Assembly (NCBI GenBank): GCA_964036045.1
Contig: OZ038379.1
Span: 14,644,317 to 14,708,316, forward strand
DNA length: 64,000 nucleotides
Source: Eutreptiella sp. 'Long Island Sound 2002'
Taxonomy: Eukaryota; Euglenozoa; Euglenophyceae; Eutreptiales; Eutreptiaceae
Direction of reading: 5' to 3'
Part shown: piece after piece, positions 11,354 to 21,676 of the stretch
Position numbering within the stretch: position 1 is the stretch's first letter
Layout: each line of letters begins with the position of its first letter
Position numbers and translations under genes: made by a program
The notes under the pieces: model-generated
What the model was told of the DNA's origin: nothing
What the model saw: only the letters and a program-made list of their open reading frames with translations
Database searches by the model: none

Positions 11354-12632
11354 TTATCTTTCTTCTTCCATATCCTTCTCACATTGCGGGCACATCCATT
11401 CTTCATCCTCTTTGGGCATCTCCTTCAAGCCGGAACACCTAAGGTGGTACCAAGCGGTGTAATGATCACACCCAACCCAATCTTGCTTCACAGACCAGTC
11501 TGTGTGTTGACACAGACCAGTTTCTTCATCACCCATGGCACAAACCATAGGTCCATCGTCATCTTCGACGTACTCTTCTTCTTCTTCTTCTTCTTCTTCC
11601 TTTCTTTCTTCTTCCTTTTCTTCACCATCCTCCCTATCCGACATCACCTCGTACCCTTCTTCATCCTGTTCACTCTCCTCATCCATGTCTACCTCCTCCT
11701 CCTCCTCCTCCTCCTCCTCCCTTTCCACCCTTCTTCGTTTTGCCCCCTTCTTTCTTTGCCCACCCTTCCTTTTCCGTTTTGCCTCTTTTTCCTTTTGTTT
11801 CTTTTCAAGTTGCGCGGTGAAGAAGTCTTCACTTATTGTCGTTGCACCTAACCGCAAGTTCAAAGGGTTGTTTTTCGTTTCGTTGTTAATGGCTTTGCCA
11901 CTGACTTGGCAGCCAAAGTCTCTGAAGGTTTTCACCGTGCCCCCTCGCCTTGTTTGCCTACACTCCCTCATGAAATTAGTTTGGAACTTTCTCTCATAGG
12001 CCTTGAGACCCTTGAAGATGGCCACATCCAAAGGTTGAATGTGGTCCGTTTGATGGGAAGGAAACGCCACGACGCGAACACCATGTTCCCTTGCCACCTT
12101 GATACACTCCGCGGTCAAATGGGTGGATGACCCATCGAGGAACAACACCACACCTCCCTTACCTTTGGGATCCACGTGCTTGACAAACACCTTGAGCAAC
12201 CAATCCTTGAACACCTTGGCCGAGGACCACCCGTTCCCGGTTCCGTTGTGATACATCTCGCATTGCTCTTGTTTTGTCCACTCTCCCTTCGTTTTTTTGG
12301 TCTCCCAACAAAACAAAGGTGGCACGGTGTAGTCCGCCGCAGAAATACAACAATTCATGGTGATGTGGGTCCTTGTGTAACCACGGCGCCTAGAAGCACA
12401 CTTGGTTGACTTCCTACACCATACCTTCCTTCCACCGTAAGTGGTAAGGAAATTCCTAAAGAAACCTATCTCATCGAAGTTGAAAACCCTATGTGGCTCA
12501 TAGCCAACCTCCTCAAGTGCCCCCTTCACGTGAGTTTGCAAAAACTCTTCCCACTTGTAACCGCTGCATAGTGGCGGATCTTTCTTGTAACTGCAAAGCC
12601 TGTAGCCTTGATGCCCCAGGGGTCGTAACGCC
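11354..12632 (-). CDS. pogo/Tigger-type DDE transposase with acidic tract and PHD-like C-terminus, 5' truncated
   Basis: The central part is a DDE_1 (pogo/Tigger, centromere-protein-B-like) transposase core: FNFDEIGFF gives the first catalytic Asp, VVLFLDGSSTHLT the second, and HIQPLDVAIFKGLK the third, so the triad is DDD. It is followed by a basic, nuclear-localisation-like stretch (KKGAKRRRV) and long Glu runs encoded by CTT/CTC repeats. The C-terminus resembles a PHD finger (DWVGCD, WYHLRCSGL, EEWMCPQC), but at least one zinc-binding Cys is replaced. The ORF ends in TAA. The N-terminal helix-turn-helix is missing: recognisable homology begins near KWEEFLQTHV, and upstream the frame runs into the putative LTR of element E. 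A splice acceptor (TATGCAG) near 12565 is an alternative explanation. No TIRs were found. Confidence 0.75.
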
Positions 12633-13020
12633 TGACACTGCCCCTGATATCTCCGAACCCAACTGACCCTCTTCAGACCCATATCCAGCCTTTGGGAGCG
12701 ACATGTGCGAAGCACTTGTAAGTCCATTGAACTCCATGGTGGAATATGAATAGTCAGAAAACCCGGTCTACAAAAATGGAGCAGACATAGAATCTCTTTG
12801 TGCATCCATCGCACATAATGACACAACGTGAAATCATTCGAAATAATTTAAATAAATCATATTGGGAAATCACGAAAGACAAATGCGACTCGACGCGCGC
12901 TCACAGGTGACATCTGGCGGCGAACGAAAAACATGAAAACAAGCGGAAAATTTACTGCACTAATGTACATCTGAGAATCATTGAAATTCTGATCACATTG
13001 ATGTATAAATTGAGTGCTGT
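12633..13020 (-). repeat. Element E 3' LTR, main part (interrupted by A)
   Basis: The segment resembles C's LTR along its length: a GTCCAT, CAGAAAA-CCC-GTCT block, then ATTTAAATAAATC and CGCGCG. It ends at the CTGT target duplication of element A, and its last 16 bases continue at 41258-41273 on the far side of A. The outer limit is inferred. Confidence 0.5.
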
Positions 13021-13364
13021 TGAAACCAGACCCGGTGGTCAGGAGCAGAGGTCGCAGTGGCATGGGCAGCAACATTGCTTGGCACCGAAGACATAACGAT
13101 AGTGTTGACTGAATAGTATCCTGCAAACACATATGGTACACATAGCCAATGAAATACCTGATATGCACATATGAGAAATCCACCCTATCATCCACTAATT
13201 GATATAACTACTAAACATCCAAGATTGCCTTATCTATCCCACATCCTATGTTTCTAACAAGGAAATGGAATATGATATACCCTATCCCACATATATCCCA
13301 CATATAGGGCCAAATAATGCTCTCTTAGGGGTAAAATGCCAAGGTAGGGTTGTGACCTGCTTCA
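13021..13364 (-). repeat. Element A 3' LTR (344 bp)
   Basis: Plus-strand ends are TGAAACC...GCTTCA. It matches 40910-41253 in length and nearly in sequence. On the minus strand it is preceded by a purine tract with seven G. A short reading frame starting inside the LTR runs out into flanking E sequence. Confidence 0.95.
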
Positions 13365-13380
13365 CCCCCCCACTTAAAAC
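13365..13380 (-). promoter_or_regulatory. Element A polypurine tract
   Basis: On the minus strand this reads GTTTTAAGTGGGGGGG directly before the 3' LTR, the expected site for plus-strand priming. Confidence 0.75.
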
Positions 13381-16300
13381 GACTGCCACGGGCAGGAAGT
13401 ACATGCCCAAGAGGAACGTAGCAGTCACAAACAGCAGCAAATCACAGGTTGGCAGATTCCCTCCCATAGGGATTCGAACCTACGCAGGCAACCTCGGAGC
13501 CGGCCGCACGGCCGCTGAAGTAGCTCCGATCACTGATTCGAACCACCGCCGGAATACACAAATTGACGAACGGGATCTCGCAGGTCCCGCAATAAGTAGT
13601 AGGCGAAATCGCGAGCTGTTGCGCGTAGAGTCTGGTCCCTGCGTGTCGCATGAGGCATGTGGGGTCCAGCAGGTAAGGGCAGGTAGTTTTTCAAAGAATT
13701 AAAACTAAAGGCAAAGTGAAATCACACCTTTAAACAAAACTGAAGGTAATGGTACATGCGAAGCGGTGCGACGCGAAAGTGCAAAAATTTCACTTTTTGA
13801 AAAAACTGCCGGGAGAATTGACGGGAGCGTCAAATAGCAACGTAGGACTGTGCCTGCACAAGGGAGCACGAGGGATAAAAGAGATAGAGGCCAGGGAAAC
13901 ATTCACAAGGGACACAACAAAACTTGATGGCCTTCGGCCAGGGGACTGTTACCACGGGGGGCTAACGGTCCTGTCTCGCAGTGCAACGCGGGGCAACCGT
14001 GGTAACAGTCCTTACAGCCACCACAGCCCTTTTTTCACACTTTGGAACAGTGAACACCGTGATCTTGCCATATTGTTGCCTTGCGATGCATCACCGTCTT
14101 GTGCCTGCCTCTGTCTTGTGCATGCTTAGGCCCACTAATAAACACGGCCACGATGGCCCCACAGTGCGCGCGGTAGCTCACTAAGTAGAGGAAAGAGGTC
14201 ACGATGGCCTCAGGGTAAATGATCGACGATCATTTAGGCACAAACCAAAACACGGGTACGATGCCCACACCTTGCACCCACGTGCTTTAGATCGTTTATG
14301 AGGGCTTGATGTGCTTGATGTTCTTGATGTGCTTGCCCGTAACGCTTGTAGTAATGGGCGAGCTCTTGCTTGTAAGATGTAAACTTGCTTGATTACTTGC
14401 TTGTAAAAGACCGAGACAAGGCCTAGCCAAAGGCCCACTTGTCAAACAGACGAGACACCAAAGAAAGATGATCGTGTGGAACGGACCAGGATGAATGAAC
14501 CAGTCATGGTTGTGACTGTACGATACGGGCACGGCCCAGCCAAGGGTCGTGTCCGTGTGGATGTCTAACTTAGCATGTGTGTCACACGTGATGCACCACA
14601 TAGAGGGTAAAGGAGGAGGTACGGAGATGGGATGAGGGTGTGAGTAGACACACTTAAATAGACAAACATTCATCACCATGTAATAATAACCTGACCTCAC
14701 TGCTAACCCCTCACCTAGGAGCCATACTACGTATATATATCACATATACACATAATAGAGCGATGCACACCGACAAACACAAGACACACTTGTGCGCGCA
14801 CACCCACTGGCAGGGCCCGGGGGCACACACTCGCCCGGAGGGCATCACAGAGTGTGGGTCTCGCGGTGGCGGCCTTGGGGCACGTGATGGTGGCACTCCA
14901 CACATACGGCATGTGCAAGAGCTTCCACAAACTACTCACGTACACACAACAAACAGTAAGCATATCCACAATAGAACACGTCTATAGATACGCCACCTTG
15001 TTGCTTGGTGTTCGTGTGTGTCTTGGGGGCGTGCGTATAAACACTTAGGTTAGCTCGCGTGTTACCTTTGTCGGTGGGTGTGCCACCGGCGGGCCGTAGC
15101 GCAGGGGGTCACCTCCAGGTTGCAAATTGGGGAGGTCGCCCGTACGGTCCCGCTGGTGTATCAGCCCACCCTGCTCCCCGGGGGCATGATGACACGCCCC
15201 GAAGGAGTTTTACTCCCCCAACCCCTCTACACCGTGTATGACGGTTCATGTTTACACCTCCGTGTGTAAACTTGGGCCGGTGTACACGGCTACAAAACCC
15301 CAAAGGTAGGTGTCAACCTAGGTCTTGCTTGTTCGGGGGGCGGGTGATAACCCACGTAATGGGCAACCATATAATCCCGTAACTAAATTAATGGCATGCG
15401 CACACACACGCTACCATTGGCCACGGGCACACCCGGTTTTGGTGTATCTCGGACAGAGAGACTCGTGTGTGTTGTGGAAATCCAAGTCCACGCACGGGTC
15501 TCTATAAAGAAAAATGCCACGCCCATATCCCAACCCGTTTGGTTGGGTGTTGGGATAGAGGACCCCTCGGGTGTTGTGGAAATCCAAGTCCACTCGTGGG
15601 GAACTCTAGAGAAAACATTAATATACATATTCTCTCATAAACATATGCATGTGCACACTCGCCCTTTTCATCATATTGTTTGTTCCCTCTCGTTGCAGGC
15701 AGGAATTCCCCCGCGAAATTCATCAAGGACATGAAGAGCACACCCAGCCAGCATGCGGCCCCATGCAATGGCAATGGAGGGTACCCACTCCCAACCCGGG
15801 CACGCATAGCGACCGGGGACAAATACCCAGGCGGCGGAGACGGCCCAAATCCGCAACGCCACTCTCTGCCTTTGAAGACCCCACCGACTCATAGAGTGAC
15901 GGGGCAAAGGCACCCATTGCAATTCATATTAGAATACTTGTATTGTAGAGGACGACCCCTCCCTCTAGGCTTAAGTCCTCGCCGTATGTAGTGGCAATTT
16001 TGCACGCCACGAAAATTTTTCCACGTAATGTGAGCCACACGAGTACTTCGTACCTGGTATACCTACCCTCGTGTGGACAAGGGCAAATCGGTGGAAAACT
16101 ATCACGCCCAACACAAAAAGGGAAAATGGGTTGTACCCGCCAACCCAACGAAGTTTTCAAGCCTTCGCCATTTTGAGCAAATGATTTAGCTCGTTGGCTT
16201 GGGTTACGGGTCAGGGACGGTCGTGGGGTCGTGGTTTCGGTACGGGGCGGCACTCCGAAACCTTGCAAACACCACCATGCGCACAACCCGGTAGAGTCTT

Positions 16301-16701
16301 CGGGAAGTGCTTGCCACGTTGTTAGCACCCTTGACGGGGGGCGTCATCGTGGGCAGGACTTGTGGCAGTAGTCCTGGTGGTGGTAGGAGTGCTCCAGTAA
16401 GACCCAAGGATAGGGGTTTGAATGGCATTAAGACCCCCGAAAGAACACGTCCCACTTCCGCCCCAGGCTATATGCCACGCCACCCCACCCCAAGGACTCT
16501 CAAGCCTTTAGCGGTTAGAGAGGTAGACGGTGGGTTAAACCTGCGGTACCCACCGCCCTGCTCCGGTGGGGATTTTTGTAACCGAGGAGCGCGCCGTGCA
16601 TGCACATATTCTTTCCTGTCTCCCACCGCTTCTCGCTCTCTCCTCCCTTCCCCAAACAATAATATATCCATATTGGTTAGGGTTTTCTTTTCGTGGCACG
16701 C
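13381..16701 (-). other. Element A long 3' region, no recognisable gene
   Basis: About 3.3 kb separate the chromodomain stop codon from the PPT; in element B the same interval is about 380 bp. The region holds no ORF with a known domain. It contains tRNA-like A and B boxes (13470-13522), the palindrome AAATGATCGACGATCATTT (about 14218-14236), a 22-bp motif, GTTGTGGAAATCCAAGTCCA plus flanks, repeated near 15473 and 15574, and a hairpin between those copies. It may hold a further unrecognised insertion. Confidence 0.5.
13470..13522 (-). other. tRNA-like polymerase III promoter boxes
   Basis: The minus strand has a perfect B box, GGTTCGAATCC (13470-13480), 42 bases downstream of an A-box-like TACTTCAGCGG (13512-13522), which is tRNA spacing. 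No acceptor or T stem can be folded, so it is not a functional tRNA. A tRNA-derived SINE remnant is possible. A second B-box-like motif lies at 13534-13544. Confidence 0.35.
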
Positions 16702-16911
16702 TTATGAGAGCGGTCCACCAAGGTGGGCAAGGAAGTCAACGGTTTGGGTGAGATTCTGTTTCTGCAAGTAATCTCTCCAAACTTTGTTGTAGGATGGTAA
16801 GAAGGTTTCAACGGGTTCCTCGGTATCCCAATCTTTGGTATAACCCTCCCACCGCACCTTGAAGAGAAGTCTCTTGCGGTCAGTACGGTGACTTAATATT
16901 TTCTTGACATT
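16702..16911 (-). pseudogene. Element A chromodomain, cut off by an in-frame UAG
   Basis: In the same frame as the integrase ORF, just past a TAG at 16912-16914, about 69 codons encode a chromodomain: KKILSHRT, then LLFKVRWEGY, DWDTEEPVETF and a VWRDYL tail, ending in TAA. Chromodomains at the integrase C-terminus direct chromoviruses to particular chromatin. The stop would separate it from the integrase unless read through; CAG to TAG would be a single C-to-T change. Confidence 0.85.
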
Positions 16912-18564
16912 CTAGGTGTCCTCCTCAAACTGGGAGGGCACTCTAGCAACCTCCTCCGTGTAATTTAGAGGCACGGGGGAGCGAGGGCAGTTGACCGTTT
17001 TCATTAAACAATCAACGTGGACGTCAACTAACCTCCGTTGGTCCACTTGAATAACATAGAGGTCGTGCGCCTTCTTGGCCACAACCTCATAGGGCCCATC
17101 CCAATAGGGACAAGTCTTATTGCCAAGATTTTTGCGTTGGCGACGGACCCATACGCGGTCCCCTTTTGAGAAATTGGGGGACATCCTCCTACTCTTATTA
17201 TACTTACGAGCCATTGTCTCTTGCACTTGAATCATAGCCCTCCGTGCAAGAGCAATAAGCTCCTCACGCCGTTGGAAGTAGTGAGCGGCGTCTTGGGCCA
17301 CCCCCTTAGGCTCAGCAAGAGGGGGCCCCTTAGTACGGTTGTGTTTACCAAACACAATCTCGTTAGGTGTATAACCTGAAGGACCTGTAGTCTCATGCCA
17401 CGCTCGTACAACGGCGGGCAAAACCTCTACCCAATTAGTTTTCTTTCCTTTCCCTTTCCTCAAGGTAAGGGCTTTAGCAACGGCACGCCTTAGCTGCTTG
17501 CCAGTATTTTCGGCCTTGCCATTACCTTGGTGCCTACCCGCGAGACACATAGTCGAGCGGGCACCAATCTTAGAACAAAGGGTTTGGAAATATTGGCTCA
17601 CAAATTGTGGCCCACGGTCGGAGCATATTTCACGAGGGGCTCCGAACCTATCCACCCAGCGCTCCATTACCAAATGGGCCGCTCTTCTCCCCGTTAGCCC
17701 TTCATCCTTGTCTTCATGACGGGGTTTAGGAATAGGGATCGCGATGAGGTAGCCGGAAAGCCGGCATACACATAGGAGCATTCGGTCATACACCTCTCCA
17801 TCGTGGGAGGTGGAAGGGTAGTGAAACACGTCAAGCGCTATGGAGTCCATGGGCTCCATAGGTATAGGCATAGGGGTCATGTACCCTTGCTTGCGCTTGG
17901 TGTCATGCGTGTGAATGGCACATGAGGGACACGTTTGACATTGCAGTTCCACTGCTTTGTACAACCCCTCACCTTCCACGCCATGGTTAATTTCCTTCCA
18001 GTGTTTTTCCACACTGGAGGTAGTTAAGTGAAATGCATCATGGTATTCGGCTACCAAACGATGCACTAGCGGCGTAGGAACACACCACCGTCCATTACGG
18101 ACGAGCTTGTTATCCACCAACCTCACTCCATCCTGGAAGCTCCCATTCAAGGCATCTTGCCACATTTGTTTGTAGCGTTGACAATTTGGGTAGTGTTTAG
18201 CCCAATTTATCTCAAAAACATTGGGAGCATCCTCCCCATGTATAGGAGTTGCTTTCTTGTGGTACTTCCAAGATTTTTTTATCTTGACAATTCGCTCCAG
18301 TCTCCGAAGCTTTCTCTTTTGCTTCGTCCCCCCCCCCACTGGAGGCGAAGCCAGAGGGGCTGGATCACAAGCGGGCGCCCCTTGAGCCCGAGGCGCCGCT
18401 TTAGACCTAGTAACAACGGGCGCCACAACCGCCCTAAATACAAGGGGGCGGGGGAGAAGTTCCTCCTTCTCGGCCGCCATCATGTCCCGCACATCCCGTC
18501 CCATGTATGGACACATCACCCAACGCCGGGTTAGCAGGGTAAGCCCAACGGGACAAGAAATCAC
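16912..18564 (-). CDS. Element A integrase
   Basis: This ORF carries the C-terminal part of pol. It has an HHCC zinc-binding region (VAEYHDAFHLTTSS...CQTCPSC) and a DDE core (IALDVF; ICSDRGPQF; GNGKAE), followed by an SH3-like/GPY-type region (GDRVWVRRQRK, CPYWDGPYEVV). All three catalytic acidic residues are present. The frame differs from the upstream RT-RNase H ORF; the switch lies near 18480-18530, around ATGGGACGGGATG, and looks like a one-base indel because the protein sequence continues sensibly across it. It ends at the TAG before the chromodomain. Confidence 0.9.
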   Translation of the reverse strand: MISCPVGLTLLTRRWVMCPYMGRDVRDMMAAEKEELLPRPLVFRAVVAPVVTRSKAAPRAQGAPACDPAPLASPPVGGGTKQKRKLRRLERIVKIKKSWKYHKKATPIHGEDAPNVFEINWAKHYPNCQRYKQMWQDALNGSFQDGVRLVDNKLVRNGRWCVPTPLVHRLVAEYHDAFHLTTSSVEKHWKEINHGVEGEGLYKAVELQCQTCPSCAIHTHDTKRKQGYMTPMPIPMEPMDSIALDVFHYPSTSHDGEVYDRMLLCVCRLSGYLIAIPIPKPRHEDKDEGLTGRRAAHLVMERWVDRFGAPREICSDRGPQFVSQYFQTLCSKIGARSTMCLAGRHQGNGKAENTGKQLRRAVAKALTLRKGKGKKTNWVEVLPAVVRAWHETTGPSGYTPNEIVFGKHNRTKGPPLAEPKGVAQDAAHYFQRREELIALARRAMIQVQETMARKYNKSRRMSPNFSKGDRVWVRRQRKNLGNKTCPYWDGPYEVVAKKAHDLYVIQVDQRRLVDVHVDCLMKTVNCPRSPVPLNYTEEVARVPSQFEEDT

Positions 18565-21500
18565 CCACGGGGTTCACTGGCCCCGGAGTGTAAACCACAT
18601 GGAGGTCGAATTTAGAGAACAATTCATGCCAACGTGCTTGGCGTGGAGAGGGACCCCCCACGGTTTTGAGGTCCTCCGTAGCCCAATTTTCAAGGCTACG
18701 GTGGTCTGTACGGACCTCCACGCGCTTGTTCCCCACCCAACCATGCCATTTTAAAAGCGCCGCCACTATGGCGTAGCATTCTTTCTCCCGAGGGCTCCAA
18801 TTCAATTGGCTGCCTGACAATTTGCGGGAGAAAAAGGCAAGGGGGCGTAGGGCACCATCGGCACCTTCCTGCTGTAGGGCCGCCCCCACCGCCCAATTAC
18901 TAGCGTCCGGGGTGAGGACAAAGTCCTTATCCCAATCGGCTAGTTGGAGGGGAACAATATCCGTAATAGCACGCTTGAGCTTCAAAAAGGCCTCGTTAGC
19001 CGAAACATTCCATGTTAGGCCTATCTTTTTGCCATTCTTATGCTTAGGCAAATCCTTCAACATATTAATCAAAGGGGTAGCTATGGAGGCGTAGTTTTGG
19101 ACATAGCCCGAATAATAGTTGGCGAGCCCCAAGAACCCCCGGAGCTCCCGAACATTATCCGGTTTGTCCCAGCGCTCAAGCGCCAACATTTTCCCTGGCG
19201 CCGGCCGACGTGTGCCATTTTTCAACACATGGCCACAAAACTCAACCGAACGAACAAAGAAATCGGTTTTGCTAACCGAAGCAACCAACTCCTCTTTTCG
19301 TAGCCTATCCAACACGGCACGCACGTCGCGGTTGTGGGTAGCCAATAGCTCCTCCTCCGTCGCACCGGAGGAACCAATAATAATATCATCAATATATACG
19401 TCCGCACAATCCAAACCCTGCAAAACATGGTCCATGACCCGTTGAAAAATAGCGGGCCCATTCTTGATACCCATAGGCATAACACGCCATTGGTATCGCT
19501 TACCCGCCAAATTCATGGCGGTCTTAGCCCGGGATTTAGGGTGAAGGGGAATTTGATGAAACCCTTTACTCAAGTCCACAATAGTGAAAATCTTGTGTTT
19601 GGATTGATTTTCCAACATGTTTTCTATGAGGGGGAGGGTGTGTGCGTCGGGCAAGGTAGCGTCATTAAGTTGGCGGTAGTCCACCACGAGGCGCCATTTT
19701 CCCTTCTCTTTCTTGGGCACAACGAAACCGTTGGACGCCCATTCGGAGGCAGGGCACGGCTCAATCCAGCCACGAGCCAAAAAGTCCTCCACTATTTCTT
19801 GCTCCGCCGCGGCACGCTCCCCCACCAACCGTATAGGTTTCACGGACTTGGGTTTGGCGTTCGGGTATAGGTCAAGTTTAGCAAACCCCAACCGCTCCGT
19901 ACCACGGACCTTAGGGTGTTCCTGGCCCGGACGGAGACGAACCTCCCCACTAAAAACATCCCGCTCATAGTCCGCGAGGATGCGCCTCCTCATGAGCTCC
20001 ACCTCCGGAGACACAATAGGCTCTTGGGTGGTGACAACGCCACCCACACGAGAAGCCGCCAACAATCGTGTGGCGCCTTTACGTTTTCGGTAACGCTTAA
20101 CGGTAGTGGCCCTCCCACCTAATAACTCTCGTTCAATTTTCGCAATGCGTGAACGCACGCATTCTTGTGCCTCCAAATCTTCGGGGGTAGGATCAAGAGT
20201 AACGGGTGCGAGGAGTTTTTTATGGGTCGCCTGATACGTGAGGGTGCGCACCGAAGCCAAATGGTTAGGCACCCTTTCATCCTCCGACTCTTCCTCCGAG
20301 GTCATGCCCGGCTCGCCATCCGTGTTGGGGTTAGAGACGGCCGGTGCCAAAACGGAGGCCACATGACATTTAGTGGCCGCCAAATTTTCCTCCGCAATAC
20401 CACCGTCCACGTATAGCGCCACCGTGGACCAACCCTGTTGAGGAAGGGGCGTGAGGTGGTCATTCTGATAGAGACAGGCTTTAGTCTCTGGCCCAGGAAG
20501 GTGGTACCCTTGCAAAGTAATTTCCATAAGGGGTTTCCACCACTCCCTATGTGTCCACTTCGGCCCTACGACGATGGCTCGTAGTTTTTCTTGCCGAATT
20601 TTCCGAACACAATCGGAAAACCGATGATAGGGAGGGCACATCCAATACAATTTGGAGGGGTCCGCGGGAGTGGAAAAGAAATCTTCAAGCGGCGAAACCC
20701 AACGGGTAGCCTGGGCCATACCCGGGACCCTATTGAAGGCGTCCACGTCGGGGTTTTTGCCAAATTGTTTTTTGACACGTGCGGCCCAATATGGCGTGAG
20801 GCCATAGTCAGACTGGGTCCACATGGACCCATCACGCCGCGTAGGTAGAACATCACGGGCAAGGGCTTCGGGAGCAAATTCAACGAGCTCCAAAGCACAA
20901 GCCCGGTCCTGTACGGGGGCCACGGGGGAAGCGGTCAAGGCATAGGATATGTGTTTCTCGGCCTCAACACGGTTAGGCGGTTCGCCACCAGGGGGCGTAA
21001 CCACAATGGCCGGGGCAGGGTGCGTAGGAGTGACCGCCCCAATGACTGGAACGGTTAGGCCCCACACGGACTGACGTGACACCTTACCATGAATGGGTTT
21101 CACCAAAAATGGTTTGCCGGTTCGTGGAGCCTCACGGAAGTCCTCAATCCAAAAACGGGGGTGCACTGGATGGTGAGAGTACAAACAATTGAAACGGGCA
21201 AAATGGCTCACACAATGTTCGTAACCCCATGGGTGCCCCAAAACCATATCCCAAGGTAAATTCGGGACAAGATACGGGGACACGCCATACTGGGCAACAC
21301 GAGGAAGTGAAACACTACCATCCACAACCCCCGTAAATTGAATTTTGACGTCTATTTGCTCGTCCCCCCCTGGCAAAGGCGTCTCATTATCTGCTTGGAG
21401 TAGGCGCCTCCGTTGAGGGGATTCATATTTTTCGGAGATTTGGTCTCCAAAAACATTGGGGTTGGCCAAAGCGACCGCTTGGCACCCAAAATCCACCAAA

Positions 21501-21673
21501 ACACGGAGGGCCTTGCGTTCTCCATTGGGCAAAACAACCTGAACGGAAAGTTCGGTTTGAATCTCACTAGTCACTATATGCCCCTTCATGACTCTCGATG
21601 GAACGAGAGCCACGGTAGTGTCACAGGGGTGCCCGAGGTTTTCTTCTTTCGAAGGGGGCGCCTCTGGGCACTC
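18434..21673 (-). CDS. Element A protease, Dam-like domain, reverse transcriptase and RNase H
   Basis: The frame is open from the codon after the gag UAG (21674-21676). In order: a retropepsin-like region whose catalytic motif reads VDFGCQ, with Phe where Ser/Thr is expected; a Dam-like methyltransferase-fold segment (DVDAFNR, YWMCPPYH, AIVVGPKW, WSTVALYVDGG; about 20400-20760); a Ty3/gypsy RT (KWRLVVDYRQLN, VYIDDIIIGS); and RNase H (LTPDASNWAVGAAL, TDHRSLENW). It ends after LSRWAYPANP in a frameshifted tail. The YIDD catalytic motif is intact. The DFG protease motif is probably inactive: TCT to TTT is one transition from DSG. Confidence 0.92.
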   Translation of the reverse strand, partial: ECPEAPPSKEENLGHPCDTTVALVPSRVMKGHIVTSEIQTELSVQVVLPNGERKALRVLVDFGCQAVALANPNVFGDQISEKYESPQRRRLLQADNETPLPGGDEQIDVKIQFTGVVDGSVSLPRVAQYGVSPYLVPNLPWDMVLGHPWGYEHCVSHFARFNCLYSHHPVHPRFWIEDFREAPRTGKPFLVKPIHGKVSRQSVWGLTVPVIGAVTPTHPAPAIVVTPPGGEPPNRVEAEKHISYALTASPVAPVQDRACALELVEFAPEALARDVLPTRRDGSMWTQSDYGLTPYWAARVKKQFGKNPDVDAFNRVPGMAQATRWVSPLEDFFSTPADPSKLYWMCPPYHRFSDCVRKIRQEKLRAIVVGPKWTHREWWKPLMEITLQGYHLPGPETKACLYQNDHLTPLPQQGWSTVALYVDGGIAEENLAATKCHVASVLAPAVSNPNTDGEPGMTSEEESEDERVPNHLASVRTLTYQATHKKLLAPVTLDPTPEDLEAQECVRSRIAKIERELLGGRATTVKRYRKRKGATRLLAASRVGGVVTTQEPIVSPEVELMRRRILADYERDVFSGEVRLRPGQEHPKVRGTERLGFAKLDLYPNAKPKSVKPIRLVGERAAAEQEIVEDFLARGWIEPCPASEWASNGFVVPKKEKGKWRLVVDYRQLNDATLPDAHTLPLIENMLENQSKHKIFTIVDLSKGFHQIPLHPKSRAKTAMNLAGKRYQWRVMPMGIKNGPAIFQRVMDHVLQGLDCADVYIDDIIIGSSGATEEELLATHNRDVRAVLDRLRKEELVASVSKTDFFVRSVEFCGHVLKNGTRRPAPGKMLALERWDKPDNVRELRGFLGLANYYSGYVQNYASIATPLINMLKDLPKHKNGKKIGLTWNVSANEAFLKLKRAITDIVPLQLADWDKDFVLTPDASNWAVGAALQQEGADGALRPLAFFSRKLSGSQLNWSPREKECYAIVAALLKWHGWVGNKRVEVRTDHRSLENWATEDLKTVGGPSPRQARWHELFSKFDLHVVYTPGPVNPVGDFLSRWAYPANPALGDVSIHGTGCAGHDGGREGGTSPPPPCI

Positions 21674-21676
21674 CTA
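21674..21676 (-). other. In-frame UAG between gag and pol of element A
   Basis: The stop TAG after GRGRC lies in the same frame as pro-pol, and no other stop follows before the protease. The context is TGC TAG GAG TGC CCA. Elements B and C have a UAG at the equivalent place, which suggests programmed readthrough. Confidence 0.6.

Noticed and set aside
11576-11845. Ser/Phe-rich ORFs on the plus strand across the pogo acidic region
   Set aside because: They are antisense shadows of the CTT/CTC repeats encoding Glu runs in the transposase.
12633-12826. True N-terminus of the pogo transposase in the upstream part of its ORF
   Set aside because: This stretch resembles the LTR of the C/E family and lacks any helix-turn-helix, so it is more likely flanking LTR read through.
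13470-13522. tRNA gene suggested by A and B boxes on the minus strand
   Set aside because: The T stem has mismatches and no 7-bp acceptor stem can be formed; kept only as a tRNA-like motif.
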